A DNA stretch of 64,000 nt, taken from assembly GCF_019578655.1 (NCBI RefSeq), contig NC_063264.1, positions 6,737,213 through 6,801,212 on the forward strand, written 5' to 3'. The notes under the pieces were generated by a model. That model searched no databases, was not told where the DNA came from, and worked only from the letters and a program-made list of their open reading frames with translations. Below are positions 49,978 through 63,639 of this stretch, piece by piece. Each line of letters begins with the position of its first letter. The stretch's first letter is position 1. The stretch comes from Ricinus communis (lineage: Eukaryota > Streptophyta > Magnoliopsida > Malpighiales > Euphorbiaceae). The translations under genes were made by a program, and so were the position numbers.

Positions 49978-52636
49978 TGTCACGACCTCACCCGTGGGCC
50001 CGTGACCGACACTAGAGAATGGGGAGGCGTAAGGCCACCGAAACCCGTAGTAAGCCTGACACTCACTGACTTAAATAAATCTCATCTCAAATTTATATTA
50101 TTAAAATCACAAATTATCTTAATAGCTACATTCTACATAAATACTTCGGTTTGCCAAAAAAATTAGGCGAGACCCGAAACTCATAAAATTTACAACTTAT
50201 ACATCTACTAATTACTACTGCGGAGAATCTAAGATTTACCAATTTACATACCAAATCAAATACATCACCCGATGATGAAGGAGTCGGGTTACTGAATAAG
50301 AGTCGCGAAAGGACTAACGTCCGAATCAAAAATAAAAATGAGGTATCGGTCTAGAGTGAGTTAAAATCAAATAATCTGGGGACTATTGCATTCTTCTCAG
50401 AAAATATAGATTATTCAAATCAGTATATCAAACCATGCACGTAAATACAAATCACATTATAATCAAATACCATAATAAACAAATTAAATAAATAAAAATA
50501 TATATTTACTTTTACGGGACGAGTGGCTCAGTAGAACCCTAACCCCAAATTCTAGTAGCCTTTCGGCTCTCTTAATCCAACAGGTCTGGCGCCCAGAGAG
50601 CAAGCTCGATCAAGGTCCTTACCTCCAGCCTGAACACTTGAATTTCAAATAAGCCGGCGCCCAGAGAGCGTTGCTCGACCAGGGACCTTAACTCCGGCAA
50701 TCAGCTGAACTCGGCCCAGAGAGCAATGCTCGATCAGGGCAAACAAATCCATAATAACCTTATTACCTGTCTTTGATCATTACCCGATGCAACCCACCAG
50801 CTGGCATGTTCTACGAAAGCCACATCTCCCAAAACGTAATCATCCATTTAATAAATATCATTGTATAATGAAATCATTCAACCATATCAAAATAACGATT
50901 AACAATTAAGAGTAAGACATCAGGCAACTCATGTGGAAAACTGATTATATTTGGTATTATTATAACATTACTATAATAATACTTATATTATCTTCAATAA
51001 TTAATAATCCAGTAAAATTATTTACGTTGCGATACTAATAACCATATTAAGCATAAACTTCCAAAATAGCATATTAAAATCAGACTTAGCAATAGTGCAA
51101 TGATTAAATGACTTTAACTCACTGGTTTAGGGCGACCTCCTAGCTCTGCTCCGGTGCCTCGGTTGGAGCGAGCCGAACAAACGGACAATCTAGTCATGGA
51201 AAACAATTTATCAAAACGCTGAAACAATCAATCATTAATCCTAGGTCTAGACTCCTAGGACTGACTGTCTAAGAATCTCAACTCAGGAGAATTCTACCGA
51301 AAATCCGGCAGAACCTCCCCTACAATACGAACATTACCCCCCGTAAAAACGGGTCCAGGACTTGCCAGAAAAACACTTCAAATATCCAACAATTTAAACA
51401 ACGGGAGTCGGGTCCCCAAACTTCACTAATTCCCGACTCCGCCACACAGTACAAAAATACGACTATGGCAAGCAAACTGACAATTATTTATGACTCACAA
51501 ATATCATCAAATACTCAATACAATCAATAGACACACAAATTAAATCAAAGAATTTCCAAGATCAACGGCCAGAGAAAATTACCGAGACGCTCGGTCGACT
51601 CGCCTCCGGCCGCCGGAGTCCGATCGACAATCCGGACACACCATCGGACTCACAACGACGCACTGACGATGATCCCCACTTCCGATTTTCCGATCTGACA
51701 CCCGATCGTCCGGAGAGATTTGCGGACGATCTCGGCCGTCGATTTGCAAACGGAGCCCGATTGCCACGAAACCAGTGCCATCGCGAAGCTTGAGCTGAGG
51801 AGAGTCGGGATATGTCCTCCGATCGTCCATCCTCCGCCGGAGCTCGCCGGAAAAGCTGAAAAACCTCGGCTGCCTCCATTTTCTCTCTCCACCGGATCTT
51901 CCGTTTCCGGCCACCACTGTCGACACCGCTGCCGCCAAAACAAAGCCAAGAGCGAGAGGAGTCGATCGGCACCAAGATCAACGATCCGCCGCGGCGGCAA
52001 GGAAGCTTCGACCATCTTTCTCCTCAGGCTGCCATCGCCATTGGCCGGCCGACGCCTGGCTCTCTCTCTCTCCCGACCTCTCTTCTTCCCCGATTTTCTT
52101 TCCTTTCAATATCGACATTAGGCCCCCGAACTTTTCCTTATTACAATTTGGTCCCTCAACTTCCTTAATTACTTACAATTTCATCTTGCAGAATTTCAAT
52201 TTAACCCCTAAACTTTCCTTTAGCTTTATTCCAAAATAAATTTCTAATTTAGTCCTAACACACAATTAAATTAAATAATCAATTTTCAACTTAAAATTTA
52301 ATACTACTAATCAATTATAATACTAATTTTCTCAAAATTCTTTTATAAACATCCTTTACAATTCTACCATAATTTTTCAATATATAATTTTACTTATATA
52401 AATATGCATTTGGAAAAATTTGAATAACCAAAATATAATCATTTCTCAAATAGTTTACTTAATTAACTCCTTAAAAATCAAACTAATTGGATATGGAAAA
52501 ATAACTCATTTATTTATCTAACATGAACATTCAAATTTTGTATTTAAATCATTCCAATTAAACCGAATAAAAATAAAGCTAAAATTAACTTAAATAAAAA
52601 CTCATTATTAAATATATAAAAATTCGGGGTATTACA
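49978..52636 (-). mobile_element. Complete 2.66-kb solo LTR with 5-bp target duplication
   Basis: Starts TGTCACGACC and ends GGGTATTACA (TG...CA). The flanks are an identical TGATA at 49973-49977 and 52637-52641. There is no internal gag-pol, so it is a solo LTR, normally left by recombination between two LTRs. It contains a GC-rich block at about 51560-52120 and the same hairpin array as the copy at 1445-4049, which it matches in reverse orientation. Long LTRs of this size with these ends suggest a Ty3/gypsy-type or large non-autonomous family; the class is inferred. Confidence 0.93.
50580..50735 (-). repeat. Three hairpin subrepeats inside the solo LTR
   Basis: On the minus strand the cores read GAGC-TT-GCTC, GAGC-AAC-GCTC and GAGC-ATT-GCTC, each followed by TCTGGG and in two cases GCGCC. 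This is the same array as at 3281-3445 with different loops. Confidence 0.8.
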
Positions 52637-52641
52637 TGATA

Positions 52642-54054
52642 CTTGAATTTTCACTAAATCATAATTTGTTTTAATCATAAATTTAATTTGATCATTATTA
52701 AAAAAAAGTTCTGGCGTGCAAAACCATTTTATAAGCTGGGCTAAGACAAAACTGGACAAAGTCCTGATGGGCTATCGCAATGATAATATGCCCAGTGAGC
52801 TTCTTATCAATGCTTGGGCTTCACAAGCATATCTAACCAATAGGAATCAAAGAATCACATAAAATACAAATGACCTTCCAGAGGTGCTAAATTGACGGAA
52901 ACTTTTTAGAAATATTTTAAAATTAATAAGAAATATCATTTTTACTGTATAATTTTTTATTTTTAACTTTTTTTAAAAATACTGTGATTATTTTCCAGCT
53001 ATTTTAGTTGTTCTTTAGTTATTTTTTAGTTGTTTTACCAAAAAAATCAAAATTATATTAAAGTTATATTTTTTAAGAAAATAAAAATCGTATTTTTGAC
53101 ATTTTAACACAGTAAAAATAAAAAAATAATAATATTATTTCTTTTGATAAAAAAGAAAAAAACTTAGATATTTATATTATTTTTTCTAAATTAAAAAAGC
53201 AGGTGATGTTTCCTATCTGAAAGTCGAAAACAAAAATAATCAAATGATGATTCATTGTTGTTTGTAAAATTTCTTTAGCTTTCTTTTTATGTTTCATACA
53301 GTAAATGCATATTTATTGGAGTTAAAAAGAATGATACAATGTTTAAATTATTGTCTTTTACGTCAAATTATACAGTGAATTAGTCATCATTTCATATTTA
53401 TAAATTTTAAGATTTACAAAATAAATTAAAGAATATATTAGTTTTCATTGTAATAGTTGGAGAAAATATATATGATTAATTAATTATAACTAGATTAATT
53501 TTATTTTTTGGTGTTGGATTTGAGTTTGATGCTTGAGAAGTTAGTATTAATTGATAAATTAGGGTTCTGATTTATAGTTATTGAAAAATATCATCCTTTT
53601 TGGATTAAGATTAGTTGATGAATTCTATCTAATCCTAACTGGATTATCATATATTATTTTATACATTTATGTTATGACAATTGATAAAAAAAAATTAAAT
53701 TGATTCATTAGAACTTATAAATAAACATAGGTAACTAAATTAAAAATCTTATTAAAAAGAATTTAAATTATTATAAATATTTTTATGAGTTTAAATATTC
53801 AGCGTCACTGACATGCACTTTTTAATTCACTACTCAAGTGGCAAGAGCATTATGCTTTTAGAAGGTAAAAGTTTTGAGTTCAAAACGTCACATTTGAACA
53901 AGATAATTATCGCTTTGATGATAAATGTGAAAAAATGTAACTTTCTTATTGTGTAGTTTGCAACTCATTAGACTTTCCATAAATAAATTAATTTAGAAAC
54001 CTAAAGAGTTTATGATCAAAAAAATTGCATATTTCAAGAGATTCATACTTCAAA
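52642..54054. other. AT-rich intergenic region
   Basis: No gene or element with clear ends seen. Confidence 0.6.
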
Positions 54055-54464
54055 CTAGGGGTATAATCGAGCAAAACCGACCAAATTAACTTTTTCATGA
54101 CACTACTGACATATCTAAACGAGTTTAATTAAGTCAAAGCGAACTTAATGAATATAAATGAAATATTAAATTATTTATTAAACTAAAAAAAATTATTTAT
54201 ATTAACTTCTATAATCTTAATCAAGTGAATGTATTTAATTAGATATTTATTTTTATAATAAAAGTAAACTTATGTAAATTCTATATTTAAATTTTGAACT
54301 GTTAATACACAAACTAGCTTACAAATTTATATGAGCTGGTTTACGAGTTTAACAAGTCAAGTTTTATCGAGATTAACTGATGTATTTACCGAGTTCTAAT
54401 AAAATTTTATCAAATTGAATTTCAAGTAGCTCAAAAAACCGGATTGTCTCATTTACACCCCTTG
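54055..54464. mobile_element. hAT-like non-autonomous element
   Basis: Left end CTAGGGGTATAATCGAG; complement of the right end CAAGGGGTGTAAATGAG. These termini and the internal gagct/cgagt words match the widespread plant elements with GGGGTGTAAACGAG ends. No target duplication is visible, so the exact ends are uncertain. Confidence 0.5.
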
Positions 54465-57400
54465 TTGGAACCCCAAAAAGATAATCTAATTTAGCAAGTG
54501 AATAAACCACAGTTCTCCATATCAACATCTATAATAATAGCAGAGGGAAAGGAAAGGAACCGACCACATGAATGTACCCACAAAAGAGTAGCCAATGAAA
54601 ACAAAGGGAAAACCATATATGTGGACATCATGGTAGGATATAAGGTCCTGCAAAGAATGACCCATTGGAGTAGATACTGATCTCCACATGCAAACACTAT
54701 CTGTCAAACAATCTGCTGCTGGCCCCCTTCCAGATATCAACTTGCTGCTCTCCTCATATAATATATATAACGAAACAAAACTACAATTTGTGTTGTGAGA
54801 GTGAGAGAGAGAGAGATTGTGGCCTTCATTACAGTGCACATGCAACAGACCCTTTTTATTTGCTCTCTGGTTTTATGGTAGCAACAGTGATAGGAATGTC
54901 CCTACCTTCACTTTGCTCCTTGCCCTACTTTTGATTCTCAGTTTGTTATCAAAAGTCCCTACCTTTATAAGAATGCTTCAAATATCTCAAGGCTCATTTT
55001 GGTTTTTTTAAACTGGCTGATCTAGCTTATTTAAACAGTATTTCTTTTCTTTTTTTCTTTTAAAGAAAAATAGATGTGGTTTTCGTGTTAGATTTAGAGG
55101 GAAAAGATAAATTCTTTTCGTAAAATGGATCATAAACTATAATATATTTTAAAAAATGAATATCCCGAACTTAATATTTCACTTATGGTACTAATTGTTT
55201 CGTCTACCGAACCAAAATCTGATGGTTCTTTATTTTCTATTAGGTATTTTAACTTGTCTTGTAAAGGTATCTTATTTTTTTACTACAACATTTACATTAA
55301 TTAGTCATCTTCTTATATATACCTGTTTCGTTTAACAAAGTTTTGCTTCTTAATAAAAAAAAGATTAATGTATTTCCTCTTTAATTATTTAGAAGTTTAC
55401 TTTTAGAAGAAAGTCATAAAAAGGAAAATGCATTTTTATTTTCTTAAATATATAATCATCATGGGAATTTAATTAAAAAAAAAAAAAACCAAATACAGTG
55501 TGTTTGGATCAATATTATATACAGTTCTGTTAATAATTTTTTATAAATGAGTTGAAATTTCTTTTGTTATAGCTATTTACTCACAATTAGTTTTGAATGT
55601 TAATGCATAAACTATCATTAAGTAAGATAGTAACTTATTAGAAAAACAAAAATAAAAAATGAAATGATAGATAAAACTTGTACACTTTATGCAAAAGTTT
55701 TCCATTGAGATGATTTTTTAATTTTTTATTGAAAAAATATTTCAATTAATATGTTTTTTTATTACAGCTACAGAAAATGTAAAAAGTATAATCTCAAAAG
55801 AAAAAGGATCTTAAATAAAGAAATAAAATATAAAGTGACCCACACAAAGAAGAGCAACTATTTATCAGGGCATAAGAGTTGGGTCCCAACTCTCAAGACT
55901 TTGATTTCACCAAAAATAATTGAGCCCCAATACAGAGTTGTACTGTAAGAGAAGAGTGAAGAAAGAGCTATCCATCCACCCCCATAATTTATCATATGAA
56001 CCTTCTGCAAACAACTTGGTGCACCCATCAATGGTCAGTTGTTGTTGGTCACATACTGCAGTTACAGTTAGAGGGCCCTCCATTGTTGCAGACCTGTTAC
56101 TTCATGTCCAACAAAACATGGGTTGGGGTCAACATGCCATTTTGGTCAACATGTATTACTCTAAAAGGCTTGCAGTCAATTTAAGATGGCAGCTATATAT
56201 GTATACTATGCAAATAGGCCAGAACATAGATTTTTATTTTATTTTTTTTAAAAGAAAAGAAGAAAAAGAAAAGAGAAGAGTACCCTTTTCTTTAATATAA
56301 ACTTACATGTTTGTTGCTGTTTTCATTTTATTTTTTAATTTCTTTCTGTTCTGCATAGTCTTTTTAACATGCACCATATGTTGCCTGGAAAAAAGCAAAC
56401 AATGATTTGGTGAAAACATGTGAATTGCAGTTAAAGGGGCAAAAGGAAAAATTTAAGATATGTAGTTGGTCTTTTTTATGACCTAACATGACATGCCTTA
56501 AATCTCTTTGCTCATTAAATAATGTCTAACATTAGGTTTAAATTGAGATGAGGTTAGATATATGTAGAAACTAAGCTCAAATACAATTTGCTACTTTGGA
56601 TGTGGAGTTACAATTGTGGATTACTTTTAGATAGTTCACTTGCAGAGAATCCATGATCAATAAACTTAGTAATCAAATGTATCATTTTTTCCATCATCAT
56701 GGTTATATAAAAATGTATTATTATATTTTCATAATATATCGGGGCAAATTTTAATTGAAAATCCTATCCATCTCTTTCTCGCTTTTATTTTTTAACAAAT
56801 TCATTTATTTTATTTACTATTGAATTTTTTTAATTAATTAATAGATAATTTATGACCTTTCATGTTTTTATCAGAATTATCCAATTATATCTAAAAATTT
56901 GCAAAAAGATACTATATCTTTTAATTAATAAATAAATATAATATCTAGCGAGATTATTTGAATTTTCATGGTTGACTTGGCAATGTTGATTGTATTAAAA
57001 AAAAAATGAATCGGTAAATTTGTTGTTGACTCATCCAATTTCAATAAAACGAAACATTTAATAAGTAAATTGAAAATAGAAAATAGGATTTTTTTTTCTA
57101 AGTTTAGTAATGTCGTACAAAAGTTATTCTATTTTTTGTGATTAAATTTGATAGAGATAATGGCGGCAGTGTCAATTACATTTTCTTCTAGAATCCATTA
57201 TCTTATCAATTGCTTCCCAAAAAGTATTGGCTTGTTTGTCATTCTCATCATACTGAGTAAAAAAGCAAACTTCAAATTCATTAAGTTTTTTATCTATTCA
57301 CAACCCTTTTCATCTTTGTCAATCTCAATTTCCTCCTCACCACCACGACCTATTCCTATCGCAGCAGCACAATCCACCAGTTGTTCTAATAGCAATCGTA

Positions 57401-58600
57401 GAACGATCAGGAAGCTCGGGAGTAGCTCTAGCCAGACCAACTAAGATGGGGTTTTGGTAATACTAGAGTTTGGGTATTATCATGAGAAAAGGATATAAAA
57501 TGTTAAAGTAGAATAATTGGTGATACCTATATAGAAAAATGGACAAAATTCAAAATTATTTGCATATTTCGAGCTACAATAAGAATTAAACGATGGATTT
57601 AAAAAGCATTGGTGAAGAATTAGGTTCATTCAAACTAAAGACTCAACATCCAATTTACCAAATTTATTTTCTTTTTTTAATTATAATAACATGCCATGTC
57701 AATGTCTTCACCGTATAAATTCAAATAATCTCGTTGGATAGTATATTTGTTAGAAATATAAAGAATGCCTCAATCATTCACCTTTTTATATATTTATATA
57801 TAACTTTCTAAGATTTTTAAGGTCAAAATATGTTATCAATGCAAAAATTTAACCATCACATCTGTACAGAATAAAGAAATAAAAGGATTAAGTTGAAACA
57901 TTTTAAAAGAGATTTGCATTAGTGAAGAGTCCCAATCATTGCTTATGAACTATGGTTAATCTAACCTAATCAAGAGCCTTGTTGGCATGATGAAACAGTC
58001 CATACTATAAAGGATTAGATAAACAAATACTGGACCAGCAAAGGATTAAAAAAACCAAAAACAAAAAGACATCATTTTCAATTTGATTAAGACAATTAAT
58101 CTCTAATTAATAAGTAATTAAGCACAGCCACTTCATTGTCATGATTGTATAGTGGAAGGAAGTGTATATGCTCTGGTCATTGACATTGATGTATTTGTAG
58201 TGTGTGTATACTTCTACACTGAAGGAAAAGTACTTAATTATTTCTTTCTTCTTTTAAGTGAATTATTATTTGCATTAATAAACAACAAATGTTCTCTTCA
58301 GAAATTAAAAAAAAAAATGAAAAATCGATAAATGTTGATGCCATATGCTTTGTTTTTTAATTATATATATAATTTGGTCTCCCCTCTCACCCATTTTAAA
58401 ATTTATTTATTTTGTTTCATTTGTCGGGCCATGGAAAAGGATATAAAAAGATAAATTTTTGCAAAAAATCCCAATACAAAAAGATTTTAATTGACTACTA
58501 TTCTGTAGTGAGGCACTCAACCTCACCAGTTGGTAGCTGATGGATCTCTTAACATTTTTTAGGCTAGAAGTGTCAACTGGAATTTAAAGTTTTGCTAATT
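54465..58600. other. Gene-poor region
   Basis: 54490-54960 and 55930-56200 have higher complexity than their surroundings, but I find no protein-like frame or known RNA in them. A GA tract lies at 54796-54815. Two GGTCAACATG copies (56126 and 56143) are W-box-like on the minus strand. The rest is AT-rich. Confidence 0.5.
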
Positions 58601-58609
58601 ATGGAGTTA

Positions 58610-59452
58610 TATGACGGTTAAAACAACTCCGGTTAATTTTATTTTGATTATAAAATTAAATTAGTAAATATAATTTAATAATATTTTAATATTTATTTAT
58701 AAAATTTTAGATGAATAATCAACCTCCAATGAATAGGAAAGGTATAGTATGTTATGAATGACCGAATATCGAATACTGGTAATAATATCGGTAAAAGAAT
58801 GTTTTTATGTGCTTCCAGACATACTGAGCTCCATATATTCTTGTACAATCAAAAGGGATCGATTCGTAAAAGATGAGATCAATAAATGCAATTAATATAA
58901 TAATATATTAATTAAATATCTTTAAATTTATAAATGTTAATATTTTATTAATGTAATAATATAAAAACTATTTTAAAAATTATTTATTAATTAATCTTAA
59001 TATTTTATAAATTAATATATCAATATAATTGATATTATTATTTTTTAAAATTAAAAAATTAATTTATCATAAAATAGAATATGACAAATTTAATTTAAGA
59101 TATTAATTTCTAAAATTAAAATTATTGTCTAATTATAAAACTAATTTATTAAATAATATAATATAAAAATATAATTAGTATGCTATTTTTTAAAATAAAA
59201 TTAGTATCATTATCTTATTAGAAAACTATTTATTAGTTAATATAATATTAAAATATAATTAATATACTAATTTTTAAGATTAGAATCGGTGTTTAATTAT
59301 GAATATAAGTTATGAATCAATAAATTATGAAATAATTTTAAAATTATATATAAGCTTGAATCTCATGTGTCAAAAGTAAATACATATATTAAAATAAATA
59401 TTTTATATGTAAAAAATTAAACATACATGTGAACAAAATTTAGGTTTCAAAA

Positions 59453-59487
<35 letters not shown>
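58610..59487 (-). mobile_element. Helitron-like AT-rich element, copy A (interrupted)
   Basis: Reverse-oriented relative to copy C. It shares the 5' block with an (AT)n tract and ACATGT words, the middle block with repeated ATATTAACTAATAAAT, and a 3' part with CTTAATTTTATAATC-like sequence. On the minus strand it would start A|TC at 59487. About 180 bp near 58700-58880 is foreign. Confidence 0.5.
59454..59485. repeat. (AT)n microsatellite
   Basis: About 16 AT units at the 5' end of copy A. Confidence 0.9.
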
Positions 59488-59488
<1 letters not shown>

Positions 59489-60400
59489 TAAGGCATAATT
59501 AATGTTTATTTTATTAGATAATTATGTCTATTGATCAAAAGTTATTGTTTTGATGACAAAAAGCACCTTGATTCTATTATATAATGAAAAAAATTAAAGC
59601 AAAGAAAAGAGATAATCTTATAAATTTTAAAATTCTACAAAAATATTCAAACTGGAAACCAACCGGATGATTGTTGATTGTGGCACTCTTATCACCAATT
59701 GAGCATCTTCAGATGATGGAGACAATCACACAGCAATCAAATCTAAATATAAAAATTTATTATTTATTTATATATCAAATTAATATATATGTATATATAT
59801 TTATTTATTTAGTAATTTAAATAATTAAATATATTTCAAATATCAAACACTAAAACATTTAAAATTTAAATTTTCTAATTTGAATAGAAAACTATCTTAA
59901 AATTTATTTCTTTTATGTTTAGTTTATTAAAAACATAATATAATTATTTTAAATCATCTAAAGAATAATATAAGATATTAGGGAAAGTAATTTAGCAACA
60001 ACCACGTAATATTTATACTTCTATCATGAAAAGCTACAGAAAATATAAATCTAAGCAGCTCCTACCTTTTATTTTTCTTACATTTTATGGGTTAATATTA
60101 AATTGCTTTTTAAAATTCATCAAGGATTAATAACCAACATAAAACTATTTACTTGTTTGTGATAAAATATATTTTCTCTTTTGGGGACACAGAACCAATG
60201 AATACAAAATTCACCTCCCAATTTAAGCAAACTTTTTAAGTTAATTTGGTCATTGTTATTTGATTAGATTAACACTTTCTATCATAATTAGAGTCGTAAT
60301 CAAGTGATCAGTTCATGGGTAATTTTATTTTTATTTTTTATTTTGCTTGCTCATGAAAATGAATTACAGAAAAATCACTAGTCAACTAAATTAAATAAAA

Positions 60401-61060
60401 CTAGCTGTTGTACGGCCGTTATTATTATTTTAATTGTAAAATTAAGTTTATAGATATAATTTAATTAATTGTTCAATACTTAATATTAATTTATAATAAT
60501 ATTAAAAATAATAAAAAACTAACTGTTTTTAAATATTTTAATTTTTTTAAATTTTATTTATATTATTAATATTAATAAAATATTTATTTATTAACTCTAA
60601 TATTATATAAATTAATACTATTAATATAATTGATATTATTATTTTTAAAAATTAAAATTTATTATATAAATTTAAAATCTATTAATGAATATAATATCTA
60701 AAAATATTATTTTTCATAATTAAAATCATATTATCTAACTAAAAGATTAATTTATTAATTAATATAATATTAAGATATAATTAATATGCTACCTTTTAGA
60801 ATAATCATTATCTATTTAGAAAACTAATCATTATCTAATTAGAAAATTAATTTATTAGTAATATATGATTTCTTAGGATTATAATGAGTATATAATTAGA
60901 AATGTAACTTATTAACTAATAAATTAATAAAAAAATTATAAAAATTACATATAAGTGTTAATCTTATGTATCAAAAATAGTACATATGTAAAAATAAAAA
61001 AATTACATGTCAAAAATTAAATACACATATTAAAAAAAATTAAAAATTAATATATATAAA
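60401..61060 (-). mobile_element. Helitron-like AT-rich element, copy B
   Basis: The minus-strand 3' end reads ACGGCCGTACAACAGCTAG followed by T: the Helitron-type terminus CTAG with an upstream short palindrome ACGGCCGT. The interior matches copies A and C. The 5' end is unclear. Confidence 0.52.
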
Positions 61061-61442
61061 TAAATTATAAGGCAATTGCAACTTTCTCACGATGTTTCCT
61101 TCTTGCAAACTTATTATATTTATTTAAAAAAAGAAATCGGAAATCCATGATAACTTTTACAAGCTTTTATATATACAAAAGCATAAAAGGTTCACAAAAT
61201 AAAGAAACCAATTAATGTCGACAACTTTGGAGTTGGCATGAAAACGACGCAGTAATCATCTCTAAAGAATTGACCCTTTTTTCTTTAATTTATTGCCCAA
61301 AGTCTTTCCAATATTTTATCTTACACAAAATCTATAATATGTATGATTTATATGCACTTCAGTTTATTTAACAAGTAAGATTTATATATATATATATATG
61401 ATAATTAATCATTTTGTCTATTAGTATTCCTAGTCAATATAA

Positions 61443-62128
61443 TCTATATATATATATATATATATATATTAATTTTTAGATTTAAAATTTTTATGACATG
61501 TACGTTTAATTTTTATATATAAATTTTTTATTTTAATACGTAAAATTTAAATTTATCTATAATTCTATAATTTTATTTATTAATTTATAAGCTATTTTTC
61601 TAATTAAACACCGACCCTAATTCTAAAAAATAATATATATATTTTAATATTATATTAACTAATAAATAATTTTCTAATAAAATAATAAAACTAATTTTAT
61701 CTGAAAAATAGTATTTTAATTATATTTTAATATTATATTAACTAATAAATTAGTTTCATAATAAGATAATAATTTTAATCTAGAAACTAACATCTTAAAT
61801 TATATTTTTATATTATATTTAATAATAAATTAAATATTTAATTATATAATACATTTTTAATCTTAAAAAATAGTAATATTAATTATATTAATTTTTTAAT
61901 TTATATAATATTAAAATTAATTAATAGATAATCTTTAAGATAATTTTTATATTATTATACTAATAAATTTTTAGAATTTAAAAAAACTAAGGACATTTAA
62001 AAATAATTAGTTTGTTATTATTTTTTAAAATTTTATAAATCAGTAGTAAATATTAAATTTTATCTATCAATTTAATTTTATAATCAAAGTAATAATAATG
62101 GTTATGCAATGCATTAATAAACAACTAG
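61443..62128 (+). mobile_element. Helitron-like AT-rich element, copy C
   Basis: Starts TCTATATATATAT and ends ACAACTAG, with A before and T after. TC...CTAG ends inserted between A and T without target duplication are the hallmarks of Helitrons. 686 bp, non-coding. Confidence 0.55.
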
Positions 62129-63639
62129 TTAATTAATTAATTATAATCTTTGGCCTGATAATTAGATTTCTTCTAATTTCTTAAATCTTCTTTCTGAAAT
62201 GTCAAACTATGATTGATGACTAATATAGATATATATGTTATATATAAAAGTATATGAATAAACTTATCTTGTTTATAAGTATATAATGTTAATGTGTAAT
62301 TCTTATAGTTTTTTGAATTATTATGTTAATATATTATTTAATGTATTACTATTTTAATTTAGTAATGATTCTAATCATATATAACGAGTTACATTTCAAT
62401 TAAATAATAATTTTTAATTTTAAGAATATTAATTATATTTTAATACTAGTTTATATAAATATAATTAATACATTACTTGACACATTGAAAAACATGAAAT
62501 GTAATTAATTATACTTCTAATTATATTATTAATTATATTGAATCTAATATTAATTAAATTATATATGTATATGTATAAATTTTTTCAAATAAAAAAATTA
62601 ACTTAACTTTTATAATTTAAAAGTATTTATAATCAAAATTATAACTATATTGGCGCAATACACAAACATACTACTAGTACAATAATAGACATATTTAATA
62701 AAACTTGAACTAACATATCATATTCCATATTATATATAACTGCATATGCAAAACATCTCTATAATATAATTTCATTTTTAAAAGAAATTCATAATTAGAA
62801 ATGTCTATTAAATTAATTTTATTATTAAAATATCATTATTTTTGCATGAAATTAAATTTGTAATGTATATATATATATATTTAAAATGAGACATCAAAAC
62901 TAATTAAATATGATAATTTATTTTATTCAAAATATAATGATATATATTTTTTTACTATATTACTCTTCTATTGTATATATTACATATACAATTCCATTTC
63001 ATGACATTCATTAAATACAATTTAATCTTTTTAGCTTTAATTTATATATATTTATATAATTCAATAAAAGATTCATTCAATATATTATGGTTTTATTTAA
63101 TATATTGTGCCAAAATAATAGGGTCTCTGGACTTGGATGGCTTGAAAATTTTGTTTGGAAAAGAAACATGTGATTGTGATTTTATCAAGTGGCAGAGTCA
63201 AAACTCTAAACATGAAAAGTGGAGAGACTGGAAGTAATAATTTCAAGAGAAAAGTCATATTCTCACTCCAATGCTATTTATAAAAAGAGATTTACTTATT
63301 TGAGAGACACATTTTCATCTAATTATTCTCCTATAAACTTCACATATTCAGGCAATAGAATAGGTCAAATTTATTATTATTTATATAATAAAACATAATA
63401 CAACTGTTAAATTTAAAATAAAATAAATATGTTTAGTATTATATGTTGATAGAATATTAAAAAAATAAAATGTTTGCTTAAATTTTGATTTTCTTTTATA
63501 AACTAACTTAAGGTATTTATGTTTTGAATATGATTATATTTAACTCTATTTCTATTTGATATTTTAATCAATTTTGCCTAATTTAAGGAGATATATAAAA
63601 TAAATATTTATATTATATTAGAATAATAATTAATACTAT
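62129..63639. other. AT-rich region with a partial repeat copy
   Basis: 62290-62500 resembles part of the Helitron-like family (ACGAGTTACATTTC, ATTAATTATATTTTAATA). The 88-codon frame at 62971-63237 is not protein-like. Nothing else seen. Confidence 0.5.

Noticed and set aside
54522..54845. 107-codon minus-strand ORF, also examined as a possible microRNA precursor
   Set aside because: Residue pattern is not protein-like, and I could not find a known microRNA or a long hairpin in it.
57148..57444. 98-codon ORF with a Ser/Pro-rich end
   Set aside because: Low complexity, no family likeness and no upstream promoter signals.
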